A DNA stretch of 64,000 bases from NCBI GenBank assembly GCA_938084575.1, contig CALKFG010000007.1:178191-242190 (forward strand). The letters are read 5' to 3'. Positions within the stretch are counted from its first letter, which is position 1, and each line of letters opens with the position of its first letter. Position numbers and translations under genes: made by a program. The stretch is from an uncultured Hyphomonadaceae bacterium (GTDB lineage Bacteria; Pseudomonadota; Alphaproteobacteria; Caulobacterales; Hyphomonadaceae). Under the pieces are notes generated by a model. The model saw nothing but the letters and a program-made list of their open reading frames with translations, had not been told where the DNA came from and did no database searches. Shown here piece after piece: positions 54,740-63,873 of the stretch.

Positions 54740-55426
54740 ATGATTGATGGTGATCTCGACCCCAAAGACCCGATCTGCGGCAATGCCGAGGCCGGTGCCC
54801 TGGCCCATCTCTACCGGGCCGAGGTGTTCCGATCGACGGTCTGGCGCCAGCGTCTCGACATGACGACCAACTGGTCAGTGGTGACAACGGGCATTGCCCT
54901 GTCAGTCAGTTTTGCCTCTGAAAATGCCTCGCCCCTGCCCATCGTGCTGGCCGGCCTTCTGACCATCATGTTTCTGATCCTGGAAGCCCGGCGCTATCGC
55001 TATTTCTCGGTCTGGAAATTCCGCGCCCGGATGCTGGAACTCGCGGTCTATGTCCCGATACTGCGCGGCCGCGGCATGTCGATTCCGCAGGACCGGGGCC
55101 ACCCTTTGTCGGATGACTATCTTCATCCCCAGCACCGGATCTCTGCCCTGCGGTCGGTGGGCCGCCGGCTGCGCCGCAATTACGGAGCCCTGTTTGGCAT
55201 TCAGGCGCTGGCTTATTTCGCCAAGATTTCCATCCACCCGACCGATGTCAGCTCGTGGTCGGAATTCCTGTTCCGGGCGCATATAGGCCAGCTTCCCGGC
55301 TGGGTCTGCATCCTTGGCGGTCTTGTGTTCCATATTGTCTGGATATCCATCGCCGTGGTCACCTGGCAGCAGGATCGGGCCGATAAGAGCACCATGGCCG
55401 ACTATCTGGTTTCCGACTTCGACTGA
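54740..55426 (+). CDS. DUF2270 domain membrane protein
   Basis: A 228-aa protein with hydrophobic helices at about 45-60, 65-82 and 185-205. The segments HLYRAEVFRSTVWRQRLDMTTNW and EARRYRYFSVWKFRARMLE are characteristic of DUF2270. Function unknown. It lies between queF and rpmE on the plus strand with about 120 bases on each side. Confidence 0.85.
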   Translation: MIDGDLDPKDPICGNAEAGALAHLYRAEVFRSTVWRQRLDMTTNWSVVTTGIALSVSFASENASPLPIVLAGLLTIMFLILEARRYRYFSVWKFRARMLELAVYVPILRGRGMSIPQDRGHPLSDDYLHPQHRISALRSVGRRLRRNYGALFGIQALAYFAKISIHPTDVSSWSEFLFRAHIGQLPGWVCILGGLVFHIVWISIAVVTWQQDRADKSTMADYLVSDFD

Positions 55427-55538
55427 CCACCTGACTCGCGGTCTTGCGGAATGCCCGCCAATCGGATAAGCCCCTTTTTTTCCGGCGATCCTGCCCGCTC
55501 CAGACAGGGCCGGTATCGCGTTCAAATGAGGCAGTAAG

Positions 55539-55757
55539 ATGAAAGCCGAAGGCCATCCAGACTATCACTTCATCACCGTGGTGATGACCGACGGGACCGA
55601 ATATCAGACCCGGTCGACCTATGGCAAAGAGGGCGATCGCCTGGTTCTGGACATTGATTCCAGTTCGCACCCCGCCTGGACCGGCAACAGCAGCAGCGGT
55701 CTGGACCGCGGCGGCCGCGTGTCGCGCTTCAAGGACAAGTTCAAGGGCTTTATCTGA
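55539..55757 (+). CDS. rpmE: 50S ribosomal protein bL31
   Basis: A 72-aa bL31 with [29 protein letters not shown] and [14 protein letters not shown]. It lacks the four zinc cysteines, as in other alphaproteobacterial forms. A GAGG site precedes the ATG by 8 bases, and a strong terminator follows 26 bases after the stop. Confidence 0.97.
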   Translation: MKAEGHPDYHFITVVMTDGTEYQTRSTYGKEGDRLVLDIDSSSHPAWTGNSSSGLDRGGRVSRFKDKFKGFI

Positions 55758-55782
55758 TCAGATCTGCCCTTTGCGCAGGCTC

Positions 55783-55810
55783 AAGCCCTGGCTCCGGCCG
55801 GGGCTTTTTC
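55783..55810 (+). terminator. Intrinsic terminator after rpmE
   Basis: AAGCCCTGGC pairs with GCCGGGGCTT across a UCCG loop (one U-G pair), followed by TTTC: a 10-bp stem and short U-run on the plus strand. Confidence 0.85.
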
Positions 55811-55834
55811 ATGCCCGCCCGGACCCCGCCCAGC

Positions 55835-56662
55835 CTAGATGATGTCGCGGGGCCGCACATCATGATCGGGCTGCGGCCAGGCCATGTCGAGACCCTCCAG
55901 TGCGCCGCGCACAATCCGGGCAATCATCGCATTGCGTCGAGACCGGCTGTCGGCCGGCACGACATACCAGGGCGCCGTATCGGTCGAGCAGCGCCGGACC
56001 ATGTCCTCATAGGCCTGCATGAAAGACGCCCACTGCGCCCGGTCTTCGAGGTCTGTGGGGGCAAACTTCCAGCGTTTGTGCGCTTCGCTTAGGCGTTCCC
56101 TGAGCCGCGCCCCCTGCTCCTCAAATCCAAGATGCAGCATGAACTTCAGGACCACGACATCATTCTCGGTCAGGTGTTGCTCAAAGGCATTGATCTGGCC
56201 ATAGCGCCGGGCAACCGTCTCGGCGGGCGCAAGGCCCCGCACCCGGGCAACGAGAACATCCTCATAGTGCGAGCGATCGAACAGGCCTATCCAGCCCCGG
56301 CGGGGAACGGCCTGATGAATACGCCACAAATAGTCATGCCCCCGCTCCAGCTCTGTCGGCGCCTTGAACGCCTCAACCTGCAGGCCCAGCGGGCTGGTAT
56401 AGGCAAACACGTTGCGAATCACACCGCTCTTGCCCGCCGTGTCCATGCCCTGGAGTATGATCAGAAGCGCTTTGCGCCGGGTCGCATAGAGCAGCTCCTG
56501 TAACTCATCAATGACCGCGGCATCCTTGCGCAGGGACACGCGCGCAGCTTTTTTGTCCGGGAACAGCGACCGGTCCGCCGTGTCTCGATCGGCCAGCGCG
56601 AACGCCTCACCGGGAGACGCAATCAGATGCGCCTTCACAGCCACGATATCCGGTTGTGTCAT
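55835..56662 (-). CDS. Polyphosphate kinase 2 family protein
   Basis: A 275-aa PPK2-type kinase using polyphosphate to phosphorylate nucleotides (AMP/ADP or GDP, class not resolved). Walker A GMDTAGKSG is at 72-80, the Walker B DRSHYED from 129, and the lid-like RLSEAHKRWKFAPTDLEDR near 190. Length suggests a single-domain class I/III enzyme. The end lies 25 bases from the rpmE terminator. Confidence 0.92.
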   Translation of the reverse strand: MTQPDIVAVKAHLIASPGEAFALADRDTADRSLFPDKKAARVSLRKDAAVIDELQELLYATRRKALLIILQGMDTAGKSGVIRNVFAYTSPLGLQVEAFKAPTELERGHDYLWRIHQAVPRRGWIGLFDRSHYEDVLVARVRGLAPAETVARRYGQINAFEQHLTENDVVVLKFMLHLGFEEQGARLRERLSEAHKRWKFAPTDLEDRAQWASFMQAYEDMVRRCSTDTAPWYVVPADSRSRRNAMIARIVRGALEGLDMAWPQPDHDVRPRDII

Positions 56663-56688
56663 GCTGCCCGCCTTACAGACCAGAATAA

Positions 56689-56717
56689 AAAAGCCGCGCC
56701 AGATGGGCGCGGCTTTT
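56689..56717 (-). terminator. Intrinsic terminator after rpsD (symmetrical)
   Basis: AAAAGCCGCGCC (56689-56700) pairs with GGCGCGGCTTTT (56706-56717) around a 5-base loop. On the minus strand it is followed by a TTTTTTATT run and lies 47 bases after the rpsD stop, so it ends the rpsD transcript before the ppk2-family gene. The plus-strand side also ends in TTTT. Confidence 0.9.
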
Positions 56718-56764
56718 GATCCTTGGCAAGGTCTGCGGACGCACAGAGGCGGCCGCCAGAGTCC

Positions 56765-57382
56765 TTAGGACGAATAATATTCCACGACCTGGGCCGGTTC
56801 CATCTGGACCGGATAGGGCACGTCGCTGAGCTCCGGCATCCGGATAAAGGTGGCCGTCATCGATTTGGGCTCGACTTCGATATAGTCCGGGATGTCGCGC
56901 TCGGGCGATCCCAGTGCTTCCAGGACCAGCGCCATGTTGCGGGACTTTTCGCGGATCTGGACCGTGTCACCCGGCTGCAGGCGGTAAGACCCGATATTGG
57001 TCTTGACGCCGTTGACCAGGACATGCCCGTGATTGACGAACTGGCGGGCTGCAAAAATGGTCGGAACGAATTTCGAGCGGTAGACAAAGGCATCGAGACG
57101 GGCCTCGAGCAGGCCGATCAGAAGCTCGGCCGTGTTGCCCCGGCGCCGTGAGGCTTCGTCGAAGGTCCGGCGGAACTGCTTCTCGGTGATGTCACCATAG
57201 TAGAATTTCAGCTTCTGCTTGGCCATCAGCTGCAGGCCATAATCCGACACCTTGCCGCGCCGGTTTGGACCGTGCTGGCCGGGCTTGTTCGGACGCTTAT
57301 TGAAGGGAGATTTGGGGCGACCCCAGATATTTTCACCGACCCTGCGGTCGATCTTGTACTTGGCTGAATGCCGACGTGACAT
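56765..57382 (-). CDS. rpsD: 30S ribosomal protein uS4
   Basis: uS4 nucleates 30S assembly. Start [22 protein letters not shown]4 RNA-binding domain with [33 protein letters not shown] (about 95-130), 205 aa. ATG 57382 is the conserved start. It is monocistronic, with its own promoter, a leader of about 85 bases and a strong terminator. Confidence 0.98.
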   Translation of the reverse strand: MSRRHSAKYKIDRRVGENIWGRPKSPFNKRPNKPGQHGPNRRGKVSDYGLQLMAKQKLKFYYGDITEKQFRRTFDEASRRRGNTAELLIGLLEARLDAFVYRSKFVPTIFAARQFVNHGHVLVNGVKTNIGSYRLQPGDTVQIREKSRNMALVLEALGSPERDIPDYIEVEPKSMTATFIRMPELSDVPYPVQMEPAQVVEYYSS

Positions 57383-57476
57383 GTGATGTTCCAATTTTCG
57401 ACGTGGACTGGTGGACCAAGACATCTGGCCCACGATTGCAACGGCAGTTCCACACCAACCCGTTATGAAGACGCGC

Positions 57477-57505
57477 GTTTAAGAACCTTCTGGCCGCGCG
57501 GTCAA
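57477..57505 (-). promoter_or_regulatory. Putative rpsD promoter
   Basis: On the minus strand TTGACC (57505-57500) is separated by 17 bases from TTAAAC (57482-57477). The -35 fits 5 of 6 consensus bases; the -10 is weak. Transcription would begin near 57470, leaving a leader of about 85-90 bases before the rpsD ATG. Confidence 0.5.
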
Positions 57506-57566
57506 GTCTCAGGCTGCACCCCCGGGACGGCATGACCGCCCGGCCCGGAGGCAACGTCCGGCCAGA

Positions 57567-57582
57567 CCCGGCGTGAGCCGGG
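57567..57582 (-). other. Hairpin just after the methylsuccinyl-CoA dehydrogenase gene
   Basis: CCCGGC-GTGA-GCCGGG is a perfect 6-bp stem with a tetraloop, directly beyond the gene's stop on the minus strand. No U-run follows, so it may protect the mRNA end or act with Rho rather than terminate by itself. Confidence 0.4.
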
Positions 57583-57583
57583 C

Positions 57584-59269
57584 TCAGTTTCCGCCGGAAA
57601 TGACCCGGCGTGCGATCACCATGGCCTGGACCTCACCGGCACCCTCGAAGATATTCAGGATGCGGGCATCCTGCAGCACCCGGCTGATGGGGTATTCAAG
57701 CGCGAAGCCATTGCCGCCATGGATCTGCAGCGCATTGTCGGCCGCTGCCCAGGCCGCACGGGCCGCCAGCAGCTTGGCCATGCCGGCCTCGACATCGCAC
57801 CTTTTGTCCTGGTCTTTCTGACGCGCCGAGAAATAGGTCAGCTGGCGGATCCCGACCAGCTCGGCGGCCATCATGACCAGCTTGTTGGACACGCGCGGAA
57901 AGGCGAAGATGGGCTGTCCGAACTGCGACCGGTCAAGCGCATAGCGCAGGCCAAGCTCAAGCGCATTCTGCGCCACGCCGACCGCCCGTGCCGCGGTCTG
58001 GATCCGGGCGCTCTCAAATGTCGCCATCAGATGCTTGAAGCCGAGGCCCTCGGTTTCACCCAGCAGGTTGGCGGCGGGCACTTCGAAGTTATCGAAGCCG
58101 ATTTCATATTCCTTCATGCCGCGATAGCCGAGCACTTCAATCTCGCCGCCCGTCATGCCATCGGCCGGGAAGGGATGGTCATCATCGCCGCGCGGCTTTT
58201 CCGCCAGCAACATCGACAGGCCGGAAAAATTGTCCGTCTGCGGGTCGGTGCGAGCCAGGACGGTCATCAGGTCCGCCCGGACCGGGTGGGTGATCCATGT
58301 CTTGTTGCCGGTAATCTTATAAGTCTCGCCGTCACGCACTGCGCGGGTGCGCAGAGCCCCCAGATCGGATCCGGTATTGGGCTCGGTGAACACTGCGGTG
58401 GGCAGAATTTCGCCACTGGCAATGCCGGGCAGGAATTTCTGCTTCTGGGCCTCGGTGCCGCCGATCAGGATCAGCTCGGCCGCGATCTCGGACCGGGTTC
58501 CCAGAGAGCCGGTTCCGATATAGCCCCGCGACAGTTCCTCGGAGACGACGCACATGGCCGTCTTTTCCATGCCCAGACCGCCATATTCCTCGGGAATGGT
58601 CAGGCCAAAGACACCCAGCTCGGCCATTTCATCGACCACATCCATGGGGATATAGTCGTTCTTGAGGTGCCATTCATGGGCGTGCGGCAGGATACGGTCC
58701 TCGGCATAGCGGTGAAACTGGTCACGGACCATATCGAGGGTCTCGTCGAGACCGGTATTCTCAACCGTGGCCCGCGCCAGGCTGTCCGGCAAATGGGTGG
58801 CTGCGGCAGCCAGAGAAGCCTGTGTCTTGCCCTCGCGGACAAAGCGGTCCACGGCCGGATGGGACAGCAGGCCGATCTCGTCCCCGGTCAGTCCCAGATC
58901 GGCCGGGCGAATGACCTCGGCCTGGTTCATCGGAATACCGCCCCGCATCTGGGCGCAATATTCGCCGAACAGGATCTGCGACAGCAGGGCCTCAATGTCC
59001 CCGAACTTACCATCGGCTTCGAGGCGCTGGGCCCAGTTGGCCGTCTCGCGCAGCGTCTCGACATAGGTCGTGATCCAGGCAAAGCCGTGCGCCATGTGCT
59101 GATGGGTATCCAGAGCCCGGCGGTCGATGCGGCCTTCCGGGGCCACGGTCTCGGTGATCCGGGCCTTGGCAATCGCCAGATAGGCATCGAGAGCAGACAC
59201 GGCTGCCTGCATCGTCGCCGTCAGGTCATACATGATTGCGGTTGTTTTTACGTCTGACATGCCGTCCAT
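57584..59269 (-). CDS. mcd: (2S)-methylsuccinyl-CoA dehydrogenase-like acyl-CoA dehydrogenase
   Basis: A 561-aa flavoprotein. Residues about 170-560 form an acyl-CoA dehydrogenase (TIPEEYGGLGMEKTAM, FTEPNTGSDLGALRTRA, ITGNKTWITH, FESARIQTAARAVGVAQ, QIHGGNGFALEYPISR). The first 165 residues are an extra helical domain, a feature of methylsuccinyl-CoA dehydrogenase. That enzyme oxidises methylsuccinyl-CoA to mesaconyl-CoA in the ethylmalonyl-CoA pathway, feeding the hydratase at 8.3 kb. GGAGG lies 8 bases before ATG 59269; other in-frame ATGs are 59284 and 59260. Assignment rests on architecture and recalled similarity. Confidence 0.82.
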   Translation of the reverse strand: MDGMSDVKTTAIMYDLTATMQAAVSALDAYLAIAKARITETVAPEGRIDRRALDTHQHMAHGFAWITTYVETLRETANWAQRLEADGKFGDIEALLSQILFGEYCAQMRGGIPMNQAEVIRPADLGLTGDEIGLLSHPAVDRFVREGKTQASLAAAATHLPDSLARATVENTGLDETLDMVRDQFHRYAEDRILPHAHEWHLKNDYIPMDVVDEMAELGVFGLTIPEEYGGLGMEKTAMCVVSEELSRGYIGTGSLGTRSEIAAELILIGGTEAQKQKFLPGIASGEILPTAVFTEPNTGSDLGALRTRAVRDGETYKITGNKTWITHPVRADLMTVLARTDPQTDNFSGLSMLLAEKPRGDDDHPFPADGMTGGEIEVLGYRGMKEYEIGFDNFEVPAANLLGETEGLGFKHLMATFESARIQTAARAVGVAQNALELGLRYALDRSQFGQPIFAFPRVSNKLVMMAAELVGIRQLTYFSARQKDQDKRCDVEAGMAKLLAARAAWAAADNALQIHGGNGFALEYPISRVLQDARILNIFEGAGEVQAMVIARRVISGGN

Positions 59270-59368
59270 GGTGAGCGCCTCCATCTTGTTTGCGACAAGG
59301 ATATAGGATGAGAGGGCGACAAGTCACGCCATTTTGCTGCGGCGCAGCGAAGCAGGCCGGGCCACAGG

Positions 59369-60766
59369 CTAGGCGAGATCGTAGGCCTGCCGGGCCTGCC
59401 CGATCCCGTCGAGGAGCGTGTCCAGCGCCGACCAGTCATCCTCTGCGGCGATCCGGTCCCAGACCGCCTCGACCGCGTCATGCACCAGGGAGACCGGATG
59501 CGCGGCCTGGAAGTAGGCATGTGCCAGCCGCTCGGGCCGGACCGTTTGGCGCGCCTCGATTCCGGCCCGTACGGGCGCAAAATCGGCCGCGGCATACAGC
59601 CCCGCCTGCGGGCTGCGCGCGGCGCGGTCCGAGCTCGCTGCCCCGCCGAACCAGTCAAAGAAGGTCTGGGGCCAGTCCGCCCGGCTCTGCGTCATCCAGC
59701 CATACCAGACCTGCATGAACGCCAGATCCTCCTGCAGCGAACCGGACGATGCGAGGCCCAGAAGCGCCAGCGTGTGGCCGGCAAAGGCCGCCTGATAAGC
59801 CGGCGTGTACCCCGACAGCACCTGCGACAAGGCGTCCGCATCGGCCAGCAGGCTGAGGGCACCCCCGAGCTGCTGAAGCGCCCACAGGCCCTGGGTCGGC
59901 TGGCGCCCGAACCGGTACAGCCCCTGATGGTCAAAGTAAGCCGCGGTGAAATTGGGATCACTGCAGGCCAGAAACCGCCACGGGCCGAAATCAAAACTTT
60001 CGCCGGTAATGTTGAAATTGTCTGTATTCATGACGCCATGCACAAAGCCGGTCGCCATCCACTGCCCAATCATGGCCGCAGTTCGCGCCACCATGCGCTC
60101 GAACAGGGCCGGCACCGCGACCCCCAGATCCTCGTCGGCGCACTCAGGGTAATAATGCCGGATGACATGGCCGACCAGCGCCGACATGGCGGCGGGGTCG
60201 TCTTCATAGGCGGCACGCTGGAAGGTCCCGAAGCGCAAATGGCTGTGCGACAGGCGCACCAGGACAGCCGACCGGGTCGGCGAGGGCTCATCATTGCGCT
60301 GCAGGGCTTCCCCTGTCTCGATCAGGCTGAAGGGCTTGGAGGTGTTGACCCCCAGCGCCTCGAGATAAGACGCGGCCAGGACTTCCCGCACGCCCCCCTT
60401 CAGGGTTAACCGGCCATCGCCCTGGCGGGACCAGCGGGTCTGGCCAGAGCCCTTGGTGCCGAGGTCGAGCCAGCGGCCGCGGTCATCCTGAAGCTGGGCG
60501 AACAGGAAACCGCGGCCATCGCCGAGGTCCGGATTGTAGACATGAAACTGGTGACCGTGATAGCGCAGGGCCAGCGGACCGGCGAGATTGCCGGGCAAGG
60601 GCTCGAAGACGGCGAAATGCCGGCACCAGCCGGACGCGTCCAAATGCCCCAAACCGACTCGCTGGGCCCACCGTGTGTTGCGGTAACGCAACACATTGGC
60701 GGGAAAGCTGGCCGCAGATGCTGCATCTGCGAAATGGGCGGCAATGTCTGTAATCGGCTGGCTCAT
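59369..60766 (-). CDS. selO: Protein adenylyltransferase SelO family
   Basis: SelO (YdiU/UPF0061) is a pseudokinase-fold enzyme that transfers AMP from ATP to protein hydroxyls, linked to redox stress. The 465-aa protein has ALRYHGHQFHVYNPDLGDGR, LDLGTKGSGQTRWSR, the catalytic-loop FVHGVMNTDNFNI and the metal-binding SFDFGPWRF. Unlike some homologues it has no selenocysteine; the C-terminus ends QARQAYDLA. ATG 60766 (MSQPITDIAAHFADA) is the chosen start; a longer frame to 60883 is not family-like. Confidence 0.94.
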   Translation of the reverse strand: MSQPITDIAAHFADAASAASFPANVLRYRNTRWAQRVGLGHLDASGWCRHFAVFEPLPGNLAGPLALRYHGHQFHVYNPDLGDGRGFLFAQLQDDRGRWLDLGTKGSGQTRWSRQGDGRLTLKGGVREVLAASYLEALGVNTSKPFSLIETGEALQRNDEPSPTRSAVLVRLSHSHLRFGTFQRAAYEDDPAAMSALVGHVIRHYYPECADEDLGVAVPALFERMVARTAAMIGQWMATGFVHGVMNTDNFNITGESFDFGPWRFLACSDPNFTAAYFDHQGLYRFGRQPTQGLWALQQLGGALSLLADADALSQVLSGYTPAYQAAFAGHTLALLGLASSGSLQEDLAFMQVWYGWMTQSRADWPQTFFDWFGGAASSDRAARSPQAGLYAAADFAPVRAGIEARQTVRPERLAHAYFQAAHPVSLVHDAVEAVWDRIAAEDDWSALDTLLDGIGQARQAYDLA

Positions 60767-60924
60767 CGCCGTTTTTCCTTCGTCTGCGGGGGCCCGGGCA
60801 TCGGGGCAGATGTCCGGCCCCGGAAAGCCGGCAAAATTTTGCCCCTCTGGCCGCCATGCCGGGGCCGGCATTGTGCGCCGCAATATAAATAGGGCCTTTG
60901 CAGTCCCGAATGTCTCCCTAAGCT

Positions 60925-60953
60925 GGCGACAGCTGGATAATCATAGACATAAT
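60925..60953 (+). promoter_or_regulatory. Possible promoter of the TonB-dependent receptor gene
   Basis: GCGACA (60926-60931) and CATAAT (60948-60953) are separated by 16 bases. The -10 matches 5 of 6 consensus bases. It lies in the 225-base divergent region between selO and the receptor gene. Weak evidence; listed because no better candidate was seen. Confidence 0.3.
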
Positions 60954-60991
60954 TCATGCACCCCGGCTGGTAGAAATCTAGGAGGAAATAC

Positions 60992-63820
60992 ATGTCATTT
61001 GGCAAAATGTTGATCAGCAGCGTATCCTTTGCGGCCCTCGCCGCAACTGGCGTTGCGATGGCTCAGGATGGGGACGACGCCCTGCGCCAGGAAACGGTCA
61101 CCGTGACCGGTTCCGCTATTGCCGGAACACCTGAAGACGCGGCCCTGCCGGTGGATGTGATCACGGCCCAGGACCTGCGGCTGGAAGGCAATCCAACCGT
61201 CACCGATCTGATCAAAAATCTCGGCCCATCTTCGGGCACGGATGGTCAAACCAATCAGTTTGCCTCGAACGGCCTGGAAGGGACCTCCAACATCAACCTG
61301 CGCGGTCTTGGGCCAGCCCGGACACTGGTCCTGATGAATGGCCGGCGCCAGGTTTTCTCGCCTTATGGCATCGGGGAACAAGCCCAGCTCTTCGTCAACA
61401 CCAACAATATTCCCTCCGCTGCGATTGGGCGTATGGAAGTTCTGAAGGACGGCGCCGCGGCGATTTATGGCTCTGACGCCATTGCCGGTGTTGTCAACTT
61501 CATCACCCGTGACGATGTCGACGGCCTCGAGCTGGGTGCGGATTATTCCACTTTTGACGGCTCTGATGGCGAATATCGCGTGTCCGCCTCCTACGGACTT
61601 CAGGCCGATGACTTCAACTGGGTGACCACGGTCGAATATCAAAAGCGGTCAGAAGTGCCGCTGCTGGCAAAAGACTGGGCGATCAGCCCGATCACCGAGA
61701 ACCCCGTCGGCGGTTTCTCGTCCCTGTCCAATCCGGGTCGTTATGTTGTGATTGGCGCAACGGGCGTGATTGGCGCAGAGGTCGATTCAGGCTGCCTCGA
61801 TGCCGGTGGTATCATCAACCCCGCCAATGGCACCTGCGCTTTTCAGTTCACCCAGTTCGACAATCTGGTGGAAGAAGAAGAACAGCTCAAAATCTTCTCG
61901 GAATTCAACCGGAATGTGAACGGCGCCGACCTGCACGTCGAGCTTCTCTACTCCACAATTGACGTCCCAAGCTGGAAGACCTCTCCGTCTTACCCGCCGC
62001 AGGAGCTGGCAACGCAGTTCGTGCCGGCAAACAATCCAGGTTTCCAGCAATATATTGCTGATAACCCGACCGGGTCGCTGGCCAGCCCTGGTGCTGTCGG
62101 CGCCCTGTTCATTGGCCGGACCTTTGGCTGGGGCGGATTCCCGGGCACCGGTGGCGCCCAGGAAGGCTCACGTGAGTATGAAACGCTGTCCCTGTCCGGG
62201 TCCCTGAAGGGCGAGTATGAGAATGGCGTCAATTACGATGTCGCGCTCAGCTATGGCCGCACGGAAGGCTCCCGCGTCACCAATGATACCTACATTGCAG
62301 GTCTCACGGCGGCACTGAGCGGATATGGTATCTGTGCAGATCCGATTTCCGGGGCAATTCCGACCGGTGCTGTTGCCGGACAGGGGGGCTGTGAATATTA
62401 CAACCCCTTCTCTAATGCCATTGCAGCCAGCGCCATTACCGGGCAAGCAAACCCAAACTTTGTCTCCGGACTTGCAAACAGCGTCGCCCTGGCCGAATGG
62501 ATGACGGACGGTGTGGGCACCACGGTGACCACTGACCTTCTGGTCTTCGATGCGGTCTTCTCGGGTCAAAGCGGTGTTGAAGCTGCCGGGGGCGCCGTGT
62601 CCTGGGCTGCAGGTGCACAGGTTCGTCGCGAGAGCTATGAAGTGGTGCCGAATGAGGTGACCGACCTGACCCGGAATCCGGGACCGGCCGGCACAGGACC
62701 CTTCTCTTTCCTCGCCGGCACAACCCCTGCTGACGAAGACCAGACCATCTTCGCCGTGTTTGGCGAACTCCAGATTCCGCTTCAGGACAATCTCGATATG
62801 CAGATTGCCGCGCGGTACGAGGATTATGGTGGCCTGGTTGGCTCGACCTTCGACCCGAAAGTTGCGGCCAAGTACACCGTGAATGACAATCTGTCCTTCC
62901 GGGGTTCAGCCCAGACCTCCTTCCGCGGGCCAACGCTGAACCAGCTGTCCGGCGTGGTAACCACGTTGCAGTTTGTCGGACCGACCAGCGCCTTCAAGGC
63001 GGTGGACCAGTTCGGGAATCCGGCTCTGGCGCCTGAATCGGCCTTCAGCTACAATATCGGTGCACTGTACGACAACAATAATGGCTTCTCGGGATCGCTC
63101 GACTATTACAGCTTCGACTTCTCCGATCCGATTATCGTTGAAGAGCAGTCGAGCATTGTTGCCGCAGCACTGGGCGCCCTGGCCTCTGCATCGACCGATG
63201 ATGACGCCATCCTTGGCCGGATCAAGTTCAACGATCTGGACAATAATGGTCTGCCTTCAGGCAATGAAATCGCCCGTATCACGACCAATGTCGTGAATGG
63301 TCCGGACATTGAAACCTCAGGTGTTGATCTGCGGCTGGAAAATGTCGCCGACATGGGTGAAGGTGAACTGACGCTCGGCCTCGATGCCACCTACATCCTG
63401 GATTATGTCGTCTCCGACTTCTCAGTCGAAGGTGTCTCCATTCCGGGCGGCGATCGGGTCGGCCAGTTCAACCGGTCGAACTTCTCGCGGTCGATGCCGC
63501 AGTGGAAGGCCAACGTCACGGCAAACTATGCCATGGGCGACCACAATTTCCGGGCCGTTATGCGCCACATCGACTCTTATGACGATGAGCGCGGCACGGG
63601 GATCGCGGACACGATCGACAGCCAGACCACATTTGACCTGTTCTACAACTGGTCTTCCGAAGCCCTGGGCATGGACCTCGGCCTCGGCGTGGTCAATGTG
63701 ACGGACGAAGATCCGCCATTTGCGGCCTTCGACCTGAACTATGACCCGTACACGCACAACCCGTTTGGCCGGACCTTCAAGGTCAGCCTGTCCAAGCGGT
63801 TTGGTGGGTTCGGCAACTAG
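60992..63820 (+). CDS. TonB-dependent outer-membrane receptor
   Basis: A 942-aa receptor with a signal peptide (1-24, ending GVAMA), a TonB box-like ETVTVTGS near residue 34, a plug domain (about 50-165; INLRGLGPARTLVLMNGRRQ and RMEVLKDGAAAIYGSDAIAGVVN) and a C-terminal 22-strand barrel (about 200-942). It transports an unknown substrate, perhaps siderophore, carbohydrate or peptide; no partner transporter or sigma/anti-sigma pair is in the window. An AGGAGG site precedes the ATG. The last residue is N rather than the usual F of barrel ends. Confidence 0.95.
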   Translation: MSFGKMLISSVSFAALAATGVAMAQDGDDALRQETVTVTGSAIAGTPEDAALPVDVITAQDLRLEGNPTVTDLIKNLGPSSGTDGQTNQFASNGLEGTSNINLRGLGPARTLVLMNGRRQVFSPYGIGEQAQLFVNTNNIPSAAIGRMEVLKDGAAAIYGSDAIAGVVNFITRDDVDGLELGADYSTFDGSDGEYRVSASYGLQADDFNWVTTVEYQKRSEVPLLAKDWAISPITENPVGGFSSLSNPGRYVVIGATGVIGAEVDSGCLDAGGIINPANGTCAFQFTQFDNLVEEEEQLKIFSEFNRNVNGADLHVELLYSTIDVPSWKTSPSYPPQELATQFVPANNPGFQQYIADNPTGSLASPGAVGALFIGRTFGWGGFPGTGGAQEGSREYETLSLSGSLKGEYENGVNYDVALSYGRTEGSRVTNDTYIAGLTAALSGYGICADPISGAIPTGAVAGQGGCEYYNPFSNAIAASAITGQANPNFVSGLANSVALAEWMTDGVGTTVTTDLLVFDAVFSGQSGVEAAGGAVSWAAGAQVRRESYEVVPNEVTDLTRNPGPAGTGPFSFLAGTTPADEDQTIFAVFGELQIPLQDNLDMQIAARYEDYGGLVGSTFDPKVAAKYTVNDNLSFRGSAQTSFRGPTLNQLSGVVTTLQFVGPTSAFKAVDQFGNPALAPESAFSYNIGALYDNNNGFSGSLDYYSFDFSDPIIVEEQSSIVAAALGALASASTDDDAILGRIKFNDLDNNGLPSGNEIARITTNVVNGPDIETSGVDLRLENVADMGEGELTLGLDATYILDYVVSDFSVEGVSIPGGDRVGQFNRSNFSRSMPQWKANVTANYAMGDHNFRAVMRHIDSYDDERGTGIADTIDSQTTFDLFYNWSSEALGMDLGLGVVNVTDEDPPFAAFDLNYDPYTHNPFGRTFKVSLSKRFGGFGN

Positions 63821-63843
63821 GCCAGGCCTATCATCCAACAGGG

Positions 63844-63873
63844 AAAGGGCGGTCTTCGGACCGCCCTTTTTTT
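63844..63873 (+). terminator. Intrinsic terminator after the TonB-dependent receptor
   Basis: AAAGGGCGGTC pairs with GACCGCCCTTT around a UUCG tetraloop, followed by TTTT (63870-63873): a textbook 11-bp stem with strong U-run, 23 bases after the stop codon. Confidence 0.95.

Noticed and set aside
57719..59257. 512-codon plus-strand frame opposite the methylsuccinyl-CoA dehydrogenase gene.
   Set aside because: Shadow of the acyl-CoA dehydrogenase; no ribosome site and no domain in the translation.
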